NCBI RefSeq assembly: GCF_016458305.1
Contig: NZ_JAEMHL010000001.1
Location: 62,001-126,000, forward strand
Origin: Geomonas anaerohicana
GTDB taxonomy: Bacteria; Desulfobacterota; Desulfuromonadia; Geobacterales; Geobacteraceae
Direction: 5' to 3'
DNA length: 64,000 bases
In this document: positions 52,712 to 62,862 of the stretch, in pieces
Layout of the letters: every line of letters starts with the position of its first letter
Numbering within the stretch: the first letter of the stretch is position 1
Notes under the pieces: model-generated
Told to the model about the DNA's origin: nothing
Databases searched by the model: none
Seen by the model: the letters and a program-made list of their open reading frames with translations, nothing else
Program-made: the position numbers and the translations under genes

Positions 52712-52722
52712 GAGCTTTACAG

Positions 52723-53025
52723 ATGACCACTACCAACGAGGAACTCGCCACCAAGATCGACATCGCCGACTGGCTCTCGCTCAGGGCGCACCTGGAGCGC
52801 GGCGGGGTGATCCTGGTGGACCCGCTGCTGGAACTGGCCGAGGTAGGTGCGGCGCTCGCGGCGGACGAGGTGCAGAAGGTGCAGCGCTGGCTTTCCTCGT
52901 CGCTTTTGAGCAAGCCCAGTCTCGAGCAGATACAGAAATGGGATGCCGACAAGGGGAAGATCTTCAACTGCCTGATCATCTCCCCGTACGTCCTGATTCA
53001 GGAGCCGACGCAGGCAAACCCTTAA
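52723..53025 (+). CDS. DUF2288 family protein
   Basis: A 100-aa acidic protein of the DUF2288 family: WLSLRAHLERGGVILVDPLLELAEVG, VQRWLSSSLLSKPSLEQIQKWD and CLIISPYVLIQE. No catalytic motif known. It follows yceH in the same direction with AGGAG nine bases before its ATG, so the two are probably co-transcribed. Confidence 0.85.
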   Translation: MTTTNEELATKIDIADWLSLRAHLERGGVILVDPLLELAEVGAALAADEVQKVQRWLSSSLLSKPSLEQIQKWDADKGKIFNCLIISPYVLIQEPTQANP

Positions 53026-53026
53026 A

Positions 53027-53279
53027 ACCTTTAACGCAAAGGCGCAGAGGCGCCAGGGCGCAAAGATGCAAAGCTGGTAAAAGTCCCCCTTTCACAAAGG
53101 GGGATTTAGGGGGATTTGACTTAGTTGCAGGTGAGGATGCTTCAGCTACCTCGGCTAAATCCCCCCTGGGGGGGAACGCTGGGGCAAGTGCAGTGCTTCG
53201 TGGCAACATGCCACAATGTCGTATCGGTGATTTTTCGATGTTTTGCCTGCTTTGCGTCTTTGCGACTTTGCGTTAATAG
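53027..53279. repeat. TTAACGCAAAG inverted pair flanking a CCCCCTTTCACAAAGGGGG element
   Basis: Outer arms at 53030-53072 and 53244-53275 are the TTAACGCAAAG family (compare 16340-16449). Between them are CCCCCTTTCACAAAGGGGG at 53084-53102 with a GATTTAGGGGGATTT tail, and at 53155-53172 a partial complement TAAATCCCCCCTGGGGG. So one repeat family is nested within another. No gene is supported here. Confidence 0.75.
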
Positions 53280-53308
53280 TCATTGGTTCAAGCTTACAGG
53301 AGGGCGAC

Positions 53309-54031
53309 ATGGAAAAGGAGTACGCCGAGGTGACCTGCGCGAGTTGCAGCGCGGTCTGGCAGAAGAAAGGGACCACCAACTGCTGGAGCGGGGATCCCGC
53401 CACGGCGCCGCCCAGGCCGGGCAACTGCCCTGCCGACCGGCACGCCAAGGTGGTCGAGGAAACGGCGCAGCTGATGAAAGGGGAGAGCGAGGACGCCAAG
53501 ATGGCGTTCGTGGCGGCCCGCGTGGAGGGACTTTGCTACCAGCCCATCCCCGGCAGCGACGCCGTCAACGCGCGCTGGACCCGCGTCGAGGACACCATCG
53601 CATTCGCCAAGCTCATGGGATACCAGAGGATCGGCATCGCCACCTGCATCGGGCTCCTCGACGAATCGGAGCGGCTGGTCGCCATCCTGAAGGCCCAGGG
53701 CTTCACCCCCTTAAGCGTCTGCTGCAAGGCGGGGAGCATCGACAAGAAGGAGTTGGGACTGGCGGAGAGCGACAAGGTGCGCCCGGGAACCTTCGAGCCG
53801 GCCTGCAACCCCATCGCCCAGGCGGAGATCTGCAACGATCTCGATACCGACATGAACATGATCGTCGGCCTGTGCGTCGGGCACGACATGCTCTTCAACA
53901 AGTACTCGAAGGCCCCGGTGACCACCCTGGTGGTGAAGGACCGCGTCACCGGCCACAACCCCGCCGCCGTCCTTTACGGCCAGAACTTCTACTACAAGCG
54001 GCTGCAAAAGGGGCCTATGGTCGTCGAATGA
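53309..54031 (+). CDS. DUF1847 protein, Cys-rich
   Basis: About 240 residues of the DUF1847 family: CASCSAVWQKKG and NCPAD at the N-terminus, YQRIGIATCIGLLDE near residue 108, SVCCKAGSIDKKELGL near residue 140, ACNPIAQAEICN, and TTLVVKDRVTGHNPAAVLY at the end. Many conserved Cys suggest metal binding. Function not known. ATG 53309 with GGAGGG upstream. Confidence 0.88.
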   Translation: MEKEYAEVTCASCSAVWQKKGTTNCWSGDPATAPPRPGNCPADRHAKVVEETAQLMKGESEDAKMAFVAARVEGLCYQPIPGSDAVNARWTRVEDTIAFAKLMGYQRIGIATCIGLLDESERLVAILKAQGFTPLSVCCKAGSIDKKELGLAESDKVRPGTFEPACNPIAQAEICNDLDTDMNMIVGLCVGHDMLFNKYSKAPVTTLVVKDRVTGHNPAAVLYGQNFYYKRLQKGPMVVE

Positions 54032-54060
54032 CCCCACGCCTCCAGACTCATCGGCTGGGA

Positions 54061-54540
54061 TCAGGTCACAGCTATGTCGAGGGTACCTTCCCACAGACCG
54101 TGGAGGTTGCACTGCTGTTTCGCCACCAGGGTCACCTTCCCGGTCGACGCGGCCTCTTTGGGGACCACAACGGTGAAGGCAACTTTCGGTACCAGGTACC
54201 CCCTCGGCTGCAGATCCACTCTTCCCGCGGGCTCATTGCCAAGGCTGAGCTCGATGAAGCCTATCCAGTGGGCCGGAATCATGCCGTGGAGCACTTCACC
54301 AACCGATACTTCCACGGTGAAAGGCGTGCCGGCCGTTACTGAGGTAGGAGCGGTGATGACAGGCGCATGGCTTTTCTCAAGCGGAGTCTTTTTCGTTGGG
54401 TCCTTTACCCTGTTGATTGTCTCGAAGAGCTTCATGTCCACCGGGGTGGGAAAATAACGCTCGGCCGCAGCAACCGTTCCAGCGAAGCCCGCGACAAAGG
54501 AGCCGGCAACTGTGGTCTTCAGAAAAGCCCGTCTGTTCAT
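54061..54540 (-). CDS. Tat-exported class II-like superoxide reductase (neelaredoxin type)
   Basis: About 159 residues. A twin-arginine signal (MNRRAFLKTTVAGSF) points to export of the folded protein. The catalytic centre ligands fit superoxide reductase: His in SHAPVITAP, two His six apart in VLHGMIPAHWIGFIEL, and the C-terminal CNLHGLWEG giving Cys and His. There is no desulforedoxin domain, as in class II enzymes. It reduces superoxide to peroxide, here in the periplasm. The usual EKH motif reads EKSH, with one residue inserted. ATG 54540 behind GAGGAGG. Confidence 0.88.
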   Translation of the reverse strand: MNRRAFLKTTVAGSFVAGFAGTVAAAERYFPTPVDMKLFETINRVKDPTKKTPLEKSHAPVITAPTSVTAGTPFTVEVSVGEVLHGMIPAHWIGFIELSLGNEPAGRVDLQPRGYLVPKVAFTVVVPKEAASTGKVTLVAKQQCNLHGLWEGTLDIAVT

Positions 54541-54762
54541 TGAAACCTCCTCATGGCATTGTCTCCAGTCTGTTAACGATTGTGCCCAATCAGAGTCTAT
54601 TGGCTGGACGTGATAAGTCAATGCAGGGTTACTCAAATAGCAATAAAGGCGGGGGGGCATGTAGCGGCAAGGCGAGTTGAGAGAGAAAAAGATCATATCC
54701 TATCTGCGCCCAGTCCTGGTCCTATTAATAGAATATTGCGGATGTCCTCGCCTTTGCTTCAA

Positions 54763-54784
54763 AAAGGGCCTATGGTCATGGTGT
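54763..54784 (+). pseudogene. Possible remnant of a DUF1847 gene 3' end
   Basis: A short stretch reads LLQKGPMV followed by a stop in one frame, close to the C-terminus of the DUF1847 protein 750 bases upstream (LQKGPMVVE, nucleotides 54003-54028). The nucleotide match is about 20 bases with few differences. Too short to be certain; it may be a leftover of a duplication or chance. Confidence 0.25.
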
Positions 54785-54973
54785 AGCAGGGACGGGCCGC
54801 AGTACCCACCTGTTCTCTTCAGCAACAAACACCGGCACCTCCCTCCGTCCATAGGGGGGAGGCGCTATTGCGGTCGTGCCCACCGGGAGATCCCAGCCGC
54901 CGGTCATGGCGTCGTCCGCAAAATCCTCACCCAGGTAAAGGCCGTCTTCGGTATTGAAAAGATAGACTTTCAT
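54776..54973 (-). CDS. Small hypothetical protein
   Basis: A 65-residue soluble protein (MKVYLFNTEDGLYLGEDFAD, then PPPYGRREVPVFVAEENRWV). GGAGG lies six bases before the ATG, which supports it as a real gene. The pattern of a Pro-rich turn and a C-terminal Trp is reminiscent of small phage tail-assembly segments, but no phage genes are near. Function unknown. Confidence 0.65.
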   Translation of the reverse strand: MKVYLFNTEDGLYLGEDFADDAMTGGWDLPVGTTAIAPPPYGRREVPVFVAEENRWVLRPVPATP

Positions 54974-55200
54974 GTTGTCCTCCCCCCCTCTTGCGTTTCC
55001 CTGATTTCACCATAGCGCTTTGCCGATAAAGGCAGGATCAAAATGGAGCCCGAAGAGGTCACGAAGTCGTCAAGACGGGCAACCTGCCGTCTTGATACTT
55101 TCTTGATGGGGCGACGTGCATCTTGACACCCCCTTGATGCGGAAAGCGCTAGCATGGTCCCAGAGCCGGAGATGTGCCAAACGGCAAGGGAGGAAACACC

Positions 55201-57183
55201 ATGGGACAGGAACAGCCAGCGGCAAGGCAAAACCTGGTCAGGCGACTGGCGACTGCGGTCTTCGGAGCGCCTAAATATCTGAAGGATCCCAGCCTCTTTC
55301 ACAAGATGTCCCTCGTCCCGGTTCTGGCCTGGGTGGGACTCGGCGCGGACGGACTTTCCTCATCGTCCTACGGCCCCGAGGAGGCGTTCCGGGCCCTGGG
55401 CAGCCACACCTACCTGGCCATCACGCTCGGAGTATTCACGGCCCTCACCGTATTCACCATCTCCTACGCCTACTCCCGCATCATCGAGCACTTCCCGCAC
55501 GGCGGCGGCGGTTACATCGTGGCGACGCACATGCTGGGGGAAAGAGCGGGGGTGGTCTCGGGGAGCGCGCTCCTGGTCGACTACGTGTTGACCATCACCG
55601 TCTCCATCGCCTCCTGCGTCGACGCCCTGTTCAGTTACATCCCCAAAGCGTGGCACGGCTACAAGGTTGAGGTGGCCTGCGTCCTCGCCGTGGTGCTGAT
55701 CGTCCTGAACATCAGGGGGGTGAAGGAATCAATCGCCGTCATGGCCCCTATCTTCATGGTCTTTGTCGCGACGCACGTGCTCCTTCTGCTGGACGGCATC
55801 TTCACCCACACCGACCGCTTCGCCCCGCTTGCCGTGGGCTTCCACTCGGGACTCTCGCACGACCTCTCCACCATAGGCGTCTTCGGTATCATGATGCTCT
55901 TTCTGCGCGCCTATTCCCTCGGGGGCGGTACCTATACCGGCATCGAGGCGGTCTCCAACGGACTGCAGATCATGCGCGAGCCGCGGGTGCAGACCGGGAA
56001 GAGAACCATGATGTACATGGCGAGCTCGCTGGCGTTCACCGCCGGCCTGCTCTTTCTCTGCTACACGTTGATCGGGGTCAGGCCGGTGGAGGGAAAAACG
56101 CTGAATTCGGTGCTGGCCGACGCACTCTTCGCTGATTGGCCGCTGGGCGGGGTACTTGCCTTCGTCACCATCTTCTCGGAAGGTGCCCTGCTCCTGGTCG
56201 CAGCCCAGGCCGGGTTCGTGGACGGACCGCGGGTCATGTCCAACATGGCGGTCGACTCCTGGCTGCCGCACCGTTTCGCCGCGCTTTCGGTCCGCCTCAC
56301 CATGCGCAACGGCATCGTCCTCATGGGGCTGGCCTCCATCGCGCTCCTGGTCTACACCGGCGGCAGCGTCTCGGCGCTCGTGGTCATGTACTCCATCAAC
56401 GTCTTCCTGACCTTCTCCTTGTCGCAGCTGGGCATGTCGCGGTTCTACATCCAGCGCCGCCGCGAGGACGCGCAGTGGGTGCGCCACCTTTCGGTGCACC
56501 TGGTCGGCCTGGTCCTCTGCGCCACCATCCTGGCGGTCACCACGGTGGAGAAATTCGCCGAAGGGGGGTGGCTCACGCTGCTCATCACCTCGGTCGTGAT
56601 CGGCATCTGCTATCTGATCCGCGGCCACTACCAGTCGGTACGCAAGGGGATGGAACAACTGGACGAGGCGCTGCTCGACTTTCCAACCACGGGCCCGGTC
56701 AACGAAGCGGCACCTTCGCGCAACGATCCCACCGCGATACAGCTCGTGTCAGCGTATTCGGGCTTCGGGGTGCACACGCTGCTGTCCATCCTCACCACCT
56801 TTCCCAAGACCTACAAGAACGTCATCTTCGTCTCGGTTGCCGTAATCGACTCGGGTTCCTTCAAGGGGGCGGAGGAGCTGGAGGCGCTGGAGAGGTCGGT
56901 GCAGGAGGGGCTGTTGAAGTACGTGACGCTGGCGCGCAGGCTCGGCTTTGCCGCCGACTACCGGCTCGCGGTGGCGACCGACGTGGTGGAGAGTGTAGTG
57001 GGCATATGCAGGGAGCTTGGCGAGGAATATCCCCGCTCCACCGTGTTCACCGGGCAGCTGACCTTCCGGCTGGAAAAGTTCTACCACCGGATGCTGCATA
57101 ACGAGACCGCTTTCGCCATCCAGCGCCGCCTGCAGTGGGACGGACTCACCACGGTGATCCTGCCGATACGGGTCAGTATCTGA
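55201..57183 (+). CDS. APC-superfamily transporter, KimA-like potassium importer
   Basis: About 660 residues: some twelve membrane helices, then a cytoplasmic C-terminal domain of ~200 residues. GADGLSSSSYGPEEA has Asp and Tyr seven apart, and LLVDYVLTITVS has an adjacent Asp-Tyr, as do the K+-binding positions that I recall for Bacillus KimA. The C-terminal part (VIFVSVAVIDSGSFKG, FRLEKFYHRMLHNETAF) fits the KimA/KUP-type regulatory domain. It probably imports K+ by proton symport; a general amino-acid permease is the alternative. ATG 55201 with GGAGG upstream. The next two genes are KdpD/KdpE-like, which fits potassium control. Confidence 0.85.
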   Translation: MGQEQPAARQNLVRRLATAVFGAPKYLKDPSLFHKMSLVPVLAWVGLGADGLSSSSYGPEEAFRALGSHTYLAITLGVFTALTVFTISYAYSRIIEHFPHGGGGYIVATHMLGERAGVVSGSALLVDYVLTITVSIASCVDALFSYIPKAWHGYKVEVACVLAVVLIVLNIRGVKESIAVMAPIFMVFVATHVLLLLDGIFTHTDRFAPLAVGFHSGLSHDLSTIGVFGIMMLFLRAYSLGGGTYTGIEAVSNGLQIMREPRVQTGKRTMMYMASSLAFTAGLLFLCYTLIGVRPVEGKTLNSVLADALFADWPLGGVLAFVTIFSEGALLLVAAQAGFVDGPRVMSNMAVDSWLPHRFAALSVRLTMRNGIVLMGLASIALLVYTGGSVSALVVMYSINVFLTFSLSQLGMSRFYIQRRREDAQWVRHLSVHLVGLVLCATILAVTTVEKFAEGGWLTLLITSVVIGICYLIRGHYQSVRKGMEQLDEALLDFPTTGPVNEAAPSRNDPTAIQLVSAYSGFGVHTLLSILTTFPKTYKNVIFVSVAVIDSGSFKGAEELEALERSVQEGLLKYVTLARRLGFAADYRLAVATDVVESVVGICRELGEEYPRSTVFTGQLTFRLEKFYHRMLHNETAFAIQRRLQWDGLTTVILPIRVSI

Positions 57184-57260
57184 AGGGCGGCATGGTAACG
57201 GTTTCCAGAAAAGGCGTCAAAGTCGCTTGTGTGGACGGGTAGTTCTGCTAGATTCGAAAT

Positions 57261-58832
57261 ATGAGCAAAAGCCGGGGAGCATCCACATTAGAGAGAGCCG
57301 TGCTGCGCCGCAGGCCCCACGCCGCCTGGTACGGCGGAGCGGTCGGCTATGCAGCCTCGGCGGCACTGGTTGCGTTGGCGACACTTTTATGCGACCAGGC
57401 CCGACCGTATCTCTCGCCGGTCAACATGGTGATGGGGTACCTGCTGGTCGTGGTGCTCGCGGCGCTCTTTCTCGGGCGACGGCCGGCGCTGCTGAGCGCC
57501 TTGCTCGGCGTGCTCGCCTTCGACTTCTTTTTCGTGCCGCCCCGCCTCTCCTTCCGGATCGCGGACAAGGAATACCTGGTCACTTTCCTCGCCCTGTTCT
57601 CGGTGGGGCTCGTGATCAGTTCACTGGTGGCGAAGGCGCGGGAAAGCCTCGAGGCGCTCAGGGTGCGTGAACGGCAGACCGCGAGCCTGTATCGGCTGAG
57701 CCGCGATCTCGCCGCCGCGACGGACACGGCTTCCCTGGCAGCTGCGGCGGTCGCCAATCTCGAGGACTCGCTGGGGGGGCAGGTGGCACTGCTCCTGGGG
57801 CCGGAGGGGGCGTTGGCGCGGGCTGCGGCGAGCCAGGACTTCTCCATTGCCCCGGAGGCGTTGCAGGTGGCCGAGTGGTGCCTGCGCTCACGGCGCCTGG
57901 CCGGGGCCGGGACCGATTCCTACGGCAGTGAGCGGCTGACCTACGTGCCGCTCAAGGCGCTGGCGGAGACGCACGGGGTGCTGGTCCTGCGGCTGGAAGA
58001 GGAGGATATGCGGCTGGACATGGAACTGCAGCGGCTGCTGAGCGCCTACGCAACCCAGATTGCCATGGCCCTGGAGCGGTTGCGCCTTTTGCGGCAGGCG
58101 CAGGAGACGCGCCTTCTCAAGGAACGGGAGAACCTGGAGCGGGCCCTGCTCAACTCTATTTCCCACGACCTGCGCACGCCGCTCACCGCCATAACCGGCG
58201 CCCTGAGCGCGGTGCTGGAAGAGGGGGACAAGCTCAACAGCGGCTCGCGCGACGAGCTGCTGCAGACCGCACGCGAGGAGGCGGCGCGCCTGAACCGCTT
58301 CGTCGGCAACCTGCTGGACATGACCCGCCTCGAGGCCGGCGTGCTGCAACTGAAGAAGGAACCGTGCGACGTGCAGGACCTGATCGGGACGGCGCTGGCC
58401 ACGGTGGAGCCGCGCCTGGCGGGGATCGCGGTGTCGGTGCGGCTGGCTCCAGGACTCCCCCTGGTCTCCCTGGACTTCGTGCTGATGCTCCAGGTCCTGG
58501 TGAACCTGCTGGACAACGCCCTGAAACACGCCGCAGCCGGCGGGGAGTTGGAGATCGCGGCCAGCGTGGCGGGCGAACGGCTGGTGCTGGGCGTGTCGGA
58601 CCGGGGAGCGGGAGTTCCCGAGGCGGACCTGCCCCGCATCTTCGAGAAGTTCTACCGGACTCCGGTCCCCGAGGTGGTCGGGGGGACGGGACTGGGGCTT
58701 TCCATCTGCCGCGGTATCGTCGAGGCGCACGGCGGCGCGATCCGGGCGGAGAACCGGGAGGGGAAAGGACTGAGAATCGTGGTTGAGGTGCCGCTTGGTG
58801 CCGCGGCAGGAAGGAGAGCCGATGAAGGGTGA
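57261..58832 (+). CDS. Sensor histidine kinase, short KdpD-like
   Basis: A 523-aa kinase. Residues ~25-115 carry the four-helix DUF4118 membrane domain of KdpD (VNMVMGYLLVVVLAALFLGRRPALLSALL; VLAFDFFFVPPRLSF is a KdpD signature). A GAF-like domain follows, then the H box NSISHDLRTPLTAITG near residue 297, N box NLLDNALKHA, G1 DRGAGVPE and G2 GGTGLGLSIC. The N-terminal KdpD sensor and USP domains of the E. coli protein are missing. It sits between a KimA-like transporter and kdpE. Confidence 0.92.
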   Translation: MSKSRGASTLERAVLRRRPHAAWYGGAVGYAASAALVALATLLCDQARPYLSPVNMVMGYLLVVVLAALFLGRRPALLSALLGVLAFDFFFVPPRLSFRIADKEYLVTFLALFSVGLVISSLVAKARESLEALRVRERQTASLYRLSRDLAAATDTASLAAAAVANLEDSLGGQVALLLGPEGALARAAASQDFSIAPEALQVAEWCLRSRRLAGAGTDSYGSERLTYVPLKALAETHGVLVLRLEEEDMRLDMELQRLLSAYATQIAMALERLRLLRQAQETRLLKERENLERALLNSISHDLRTPLTAITGALSAVLEEGDKLNSGSRDELLQTAREEAARLNRFVGNLLDMTRLEAGVLQLKKEPCDVQDLIGTALATVEPRLAGIAVSVRLAPGLPLVSLDFVLMLQVLVNLLDNALKHAAAGGELEIAASVAGERLVLGVSDRGAGVPEADLPRIFEKFYRTPVPEVVGGTGLGLSICRGIVEAHGGAIRAENREGKGLRIVVEVPLGAAAGRRADEG

Positions 58833-59526
58833 GGAAGCAAAGAGCAACCTGCCGCGGGTGCTGGTGATCGACGACGAGGTGGCCATCCAGCGCTTTCTGA
58901 AGACGGCGCTCGATACCGGCGACTATTCCGTCCATCTCGCGGACAGCGCCCACGCAGGGCTTGCCGCCGCGGTGGCGGTGCGCCCCGACGTCATCCTCCT
59001 GGACCTGGGGCTCCCCGACCTGGACGGTATCGAGGTGATCCGGCGCGTACGCGAGTGGTCCCAGCTCCCCATCATCGTCATTTCGGTGCGCGAGCGCGAG
59101 GACGAGAAGGTGCAGGCGCTCGACGCCGGTGCCGACGACTACCTCACCAAGCCCTTCGGCATCGGCGAACTGCTGGCCCGGATCAAGGTGGCGCTGCGTC
59201 GCTCGCTACAGCAGGCGCCGGAGCCGGTTTTCCAGGTGGGCGAACTCCGGGTCGACCTGCCCCACCGCAGGGTGACCGTGCGCGGGGAAGAGGTGCAGCT
59301 GACCCCGACGGAGTACGAACTGCTGCGGATGCTGGTGACCCATGCCGGCAAGGTGCTGACCCATAGCCAGATCCTCAGGCAGATCTGGGGCGTCGCCTAC
59401 CTCGAGCAGCCTCACGTCCTGCGGGTCAACATCAGTAACCTCAGGCGCAAGATCGAGTCCGACGCCTCGCGTCCCCGATACATTCTCACCGAGGCGGGGG
59501 TCGGTTACCGGCTCAAGTCGGAGTAG
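58822..59526 (+). CDS. kdpE: KdpE-like response regulator (OmpR family)
   Basis: About 234 residues: receiver domain with VLVIDDEVAIQRFL, phosphoacceptor Asp in ILLDLGLPDLDG, IVISVRERE and DDYLTKPFG, then a winged-helix DNA-binding domain (VQLTPTEYELLRMLVTHAGK, HVLRVNISNLRRKIE, YILTEAGVGYRLK). It is closest to KdpE. ATG 58822 overlaps the kinase stop by eleven bases and has GGAG before it. No kdpFABC genes are in the window, so the target is probably the neighbouring transporter. Confidence 0.93.
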   Translation: MKGEEAKSNLPRVLVIDDEVAIQRFLKTALDTGDYSVHLADSAHAGLAAAVAVRPDVILLDLGLPDLDGIEVIRRVREWSQLPIIVISVREREDEKVQALDAGADDYLTKPFGIGELLARIKVALRRSLQQAPEPVFQVGELRVDLPHRRVTVRGEEVQLTPTEYELLRMLVTHAGKVLTHSQILRQIWGVAYLEQPHVLRVNISNLRRKIESDASRPRYILTEAGVGYRLKSE

Positions 59527-59921
59527 CGTCTCCTTCATTGGTTGTGCCGCCCGGCCATCTTCATTATTTTTGACAGCGCCGCGGCGGATGCAAGGAACGT
59601 CATGACGGTTTTTTGACTTCCATCGAACAACGCCTGTCTGGGGCACCTTGGTGTCCCGCCCTGGCAACTCCCACTAAATTTTTTTTGCTGCCTTTGTCCC
59701 CGCACGATTTGTCCCGCCCACGGTAAATAACCATTTGAAATGATAACAGTTGTCTTCGCGCTGGCCGCGTCCTTGTCGCAGCCGGATGCACGCGGGGAAA
59801 CGGTGCGCCCGGGCCTCCGGCGCAAAAACGGCACACATGGTGAAAACAGGGTCTCCCTATCGGCCGCAGTACAAAAAACCGGCAAGAAAGCCGGAATCAA
59901 AAACCAGAAGGGGGAAACACC
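59527..59921. other. Intergenic region upstream of flagellin
   Basis: 395 bases between kdpE and the flagellin gene. It must contain the flagellin promoter and a long leader. I do not find a convincing sigma-28 box. One weak sigma-54-like match (TGGCCGCG..CCTTGTC, 59762-59777) lacks the -12 GC. No gene is supported. Confidence 0.55.
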
Positions 59922-60740
59922 ATGTCAACCAGCGATATCTCTTTAACAGCAGGAATGAGAACCAACCTCCTCAACCTCCAGTCGACCAGCAAGCTCCTGA
60001 ACAGAACGCAGGAGAGGTTGTCCTCGGGTAAGCAGGTGAACAGTGCACTTGATAACCCGACCAACTATTTTGCCGCACAAAATGCGAACCAGCGCGCCAG
60101 CGACCTTTCCGACCGCAAGGACGGCATGTCGGAGGCGGTGCAGACTGTCGGCGCCACCAACGCGGGCATCACGGCCATCACCGGCCTGATCAACGCAGCT
60201 AAAGGTATTGCCCAGTCCGCACTGTCCACCAGCGACACCGGTACCAGGTCCAAACTGGCAACGCAGTACGACACTATCCGGAGCCAGATCGACAACATCT
60301 CGTCCGACTCCGGGTATCGCGGTCTCAACCTGTTGAGCTCGACCAACACTCTGACGGTGAACTTCAACGAGGACGCGAGCTCCAGCCTCGACGTCGTCGG
60401 CTTCCTGGCCAACGCCAGTGGCCTGAGCCTCACCGGTGCCAGCAGCGCTTGGGCTACCAACTCGGATATCACCACCGACACGGCCAAGATGGACACCGCG
60501 ATCTCCACGTTGAGGAGCAACACCCAAACCCTGGCGGCAAACCTGAACATCATCACCACCCGCCAGACCTTTACCGACAACATGATCAGCACGCTGCAAA
60601 CCGGCGCCGACAACCTGACTCTGGCCGATATGAACCAGGAAGGCGCCAACATGCTGATGCTGCAGACTCGCCAGAGCTTGGGTACCACCTCGCTCTCCAT
60701 GTCTTCGCAGGCAGCGCAGTCCGTACTTAAACTCTTCTAA
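59922..60740 (+). CDS. fliC: Flagellin
   Basis: A 272-aa short flagellin, essentially the D0/D1 coiled-coil core. The N-terminus LTAGMRTNLLNLQSTSKLLNRTQERLSSGKQVNSALDNPTNYFAAQ and the C-terminal helix (LTLADMNQEGANMLMLQTRQ, QAAQSVLKLF) are conserved; the variable middle is small. It forms the filament after export. GGGGGA precedes the ATG. Only one flagellar gene is present here, so the flagellin stands apart from the main cluster. Confidence 0.94.
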   Translation: MSTSDISLTAGMRTNLLNLQSTSKLLNRTQERLSSGKQVNSALDNPTNYFAAQNANQRASDLSDRKDGMSEAVQTVGATNAGITAITGLINAAKGIAQSALSTSDTGTRSKLATQYDTIRSQIDNISSDSGYRGLNLLSSTNTLTVNFNEDASSSLDVVGFLANASGLSLTGASSAWATNSDITTDTAKMDTAISTLRSNTQTLAANLNIITTRQTFTDNMISTLQTGADNLTLADMNQEGANMLMLQTRQSLGTTSLSMSSQAAQSVLKLF

Positions 60741-60749
60741 ACCTCAACC

Positions 60750-60779
60750 CGGCCCGGGGGGGATCTCCTCTCCGGGCCG
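60750..60779 (+). terminator. Hairpin after flagellin
   Basis: CGGCCCGG at 60750-60757 pairs with CCGGGCCG at 60772-60779 around a 14-base loop, nine bases after the stop codon. There is no T-run, so it may stabilise the mRNA end as much as terminate. Confidence 0.5.
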
Positions 60780-60932
60780 ACCCTTATCCCTCCCCCGCAG
60801 TGGTGAACGACTGACCCACCGGCGCCCCTGAATCCGTCCCTTCGACAAAAAATTGACCACGACCTTCCCCGGCGTGCCCTGCACAAACGGCGGCCCCGGC
60901 CATATTCCTTGCCGTCATCCGATAATTCTCTT

Positions 60933-61469
60933 TCAACTGCAGCGGTAGATTTCTTCCTTGCGGTGAGTGGCTCCCTTGGGAGTCAGGACGCTGGAGAAGA
61001 GGATGAACTCTTCAACGCTGAAGGGGGGAAAGCTGAGGGTGCGGTGGGTCGCCTCGAATCGCGCCACTTCGGCGGAGGCGTTTTCCTTGATGCGGGCCAG
61101 GGTGATGTGCGGAGAGAAGCCGCGTTGCTCGGGGGGGATGCCGGCCCCGGTCACGGCGCTTTCTACCTGCAGTTGCAGGGCAAGTAGCGGCCGGGACTCC
61201 TCCATTCCGACCCAGAGCACCCTGGGGTGGCCGTGCGGCGGGAAGTGCCCCACCCCGCGCAGGGTGAGCGGAAAGGGGGTGAAGCTGACGGCGGCGAGGT
61301 TCTTCTTCAGTGCCGCGCCGGCCTGGGGCAGGACGTCCCCTAGAAAGCGCAGGGTCAGGTGGATCTGGTCGGGGGGCACCCAGCGCAGGCCGGGCATTGA
61401 GGCGTTAAACGATGACAGAGCAGCCTTGATGTCCTCAGGTAAGTCGACGGCTATGAACAGTCTGGCCAT
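60933..61469 (-). CDS. thpR: RNA 2',3'-cyclic phosphodiesterase
   Basis: About 178 residues of the LigT/ThpR 2H family. Both HxT/S motifs are visible: IHLTLRFLG near residue 40 and SPHITLARI near residue 122. The start MARLFIAVDLPEDIK is typical. These enzymes open 2',3'-cyclic phosphates at RNA ends and can ligate tRNA halves in vitro. ATG 61469 is set by AGGAG upstream and by family length. Divergent from serS. Confidence 0.93.
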   Translation of the reverse strand: MARLFIAVDLPEDIKAALSSFNASMPGLRWVPPDQIHLTLRFLGDVLPQAGAALKKNLAAVSFTPFPLTLRGVGHFPPHGHPRVLWVGMEESRPLLALQLQVESAVTGAGIPPEQRGFSPHITLARIKENASAEVARFEATHRTLSFPPFSVEEFILFSSVLTPKGATHRKEEIYRCS

Positions 61470-61567
61470 GGTTTTGCTCCTGTCAGTGGCTGCGCGGATA
61501 ATGTCGGCGCTCGAAAAAAAGAGTTGACTAAGGCAAATTTGAATGTTAGACAGTATAGCTTTGGTGA

Positions 61568-62857
<1,290 letters not shown>

Positions 62858-62862
62858 GCTTT

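Noticed and set aside
54580-54786. 68-aa plus-strand frame upstream of the small hypothetical gene
   Set aside because: No ribosome binding site; only the last nine residues resemble anything, so at most a remnant.
59762-59777. Sigma-54 promoter upstream of flagellin
   Set aside because: The -24 GG fits but the -12 element has GT rather than GC, so the match is weak.
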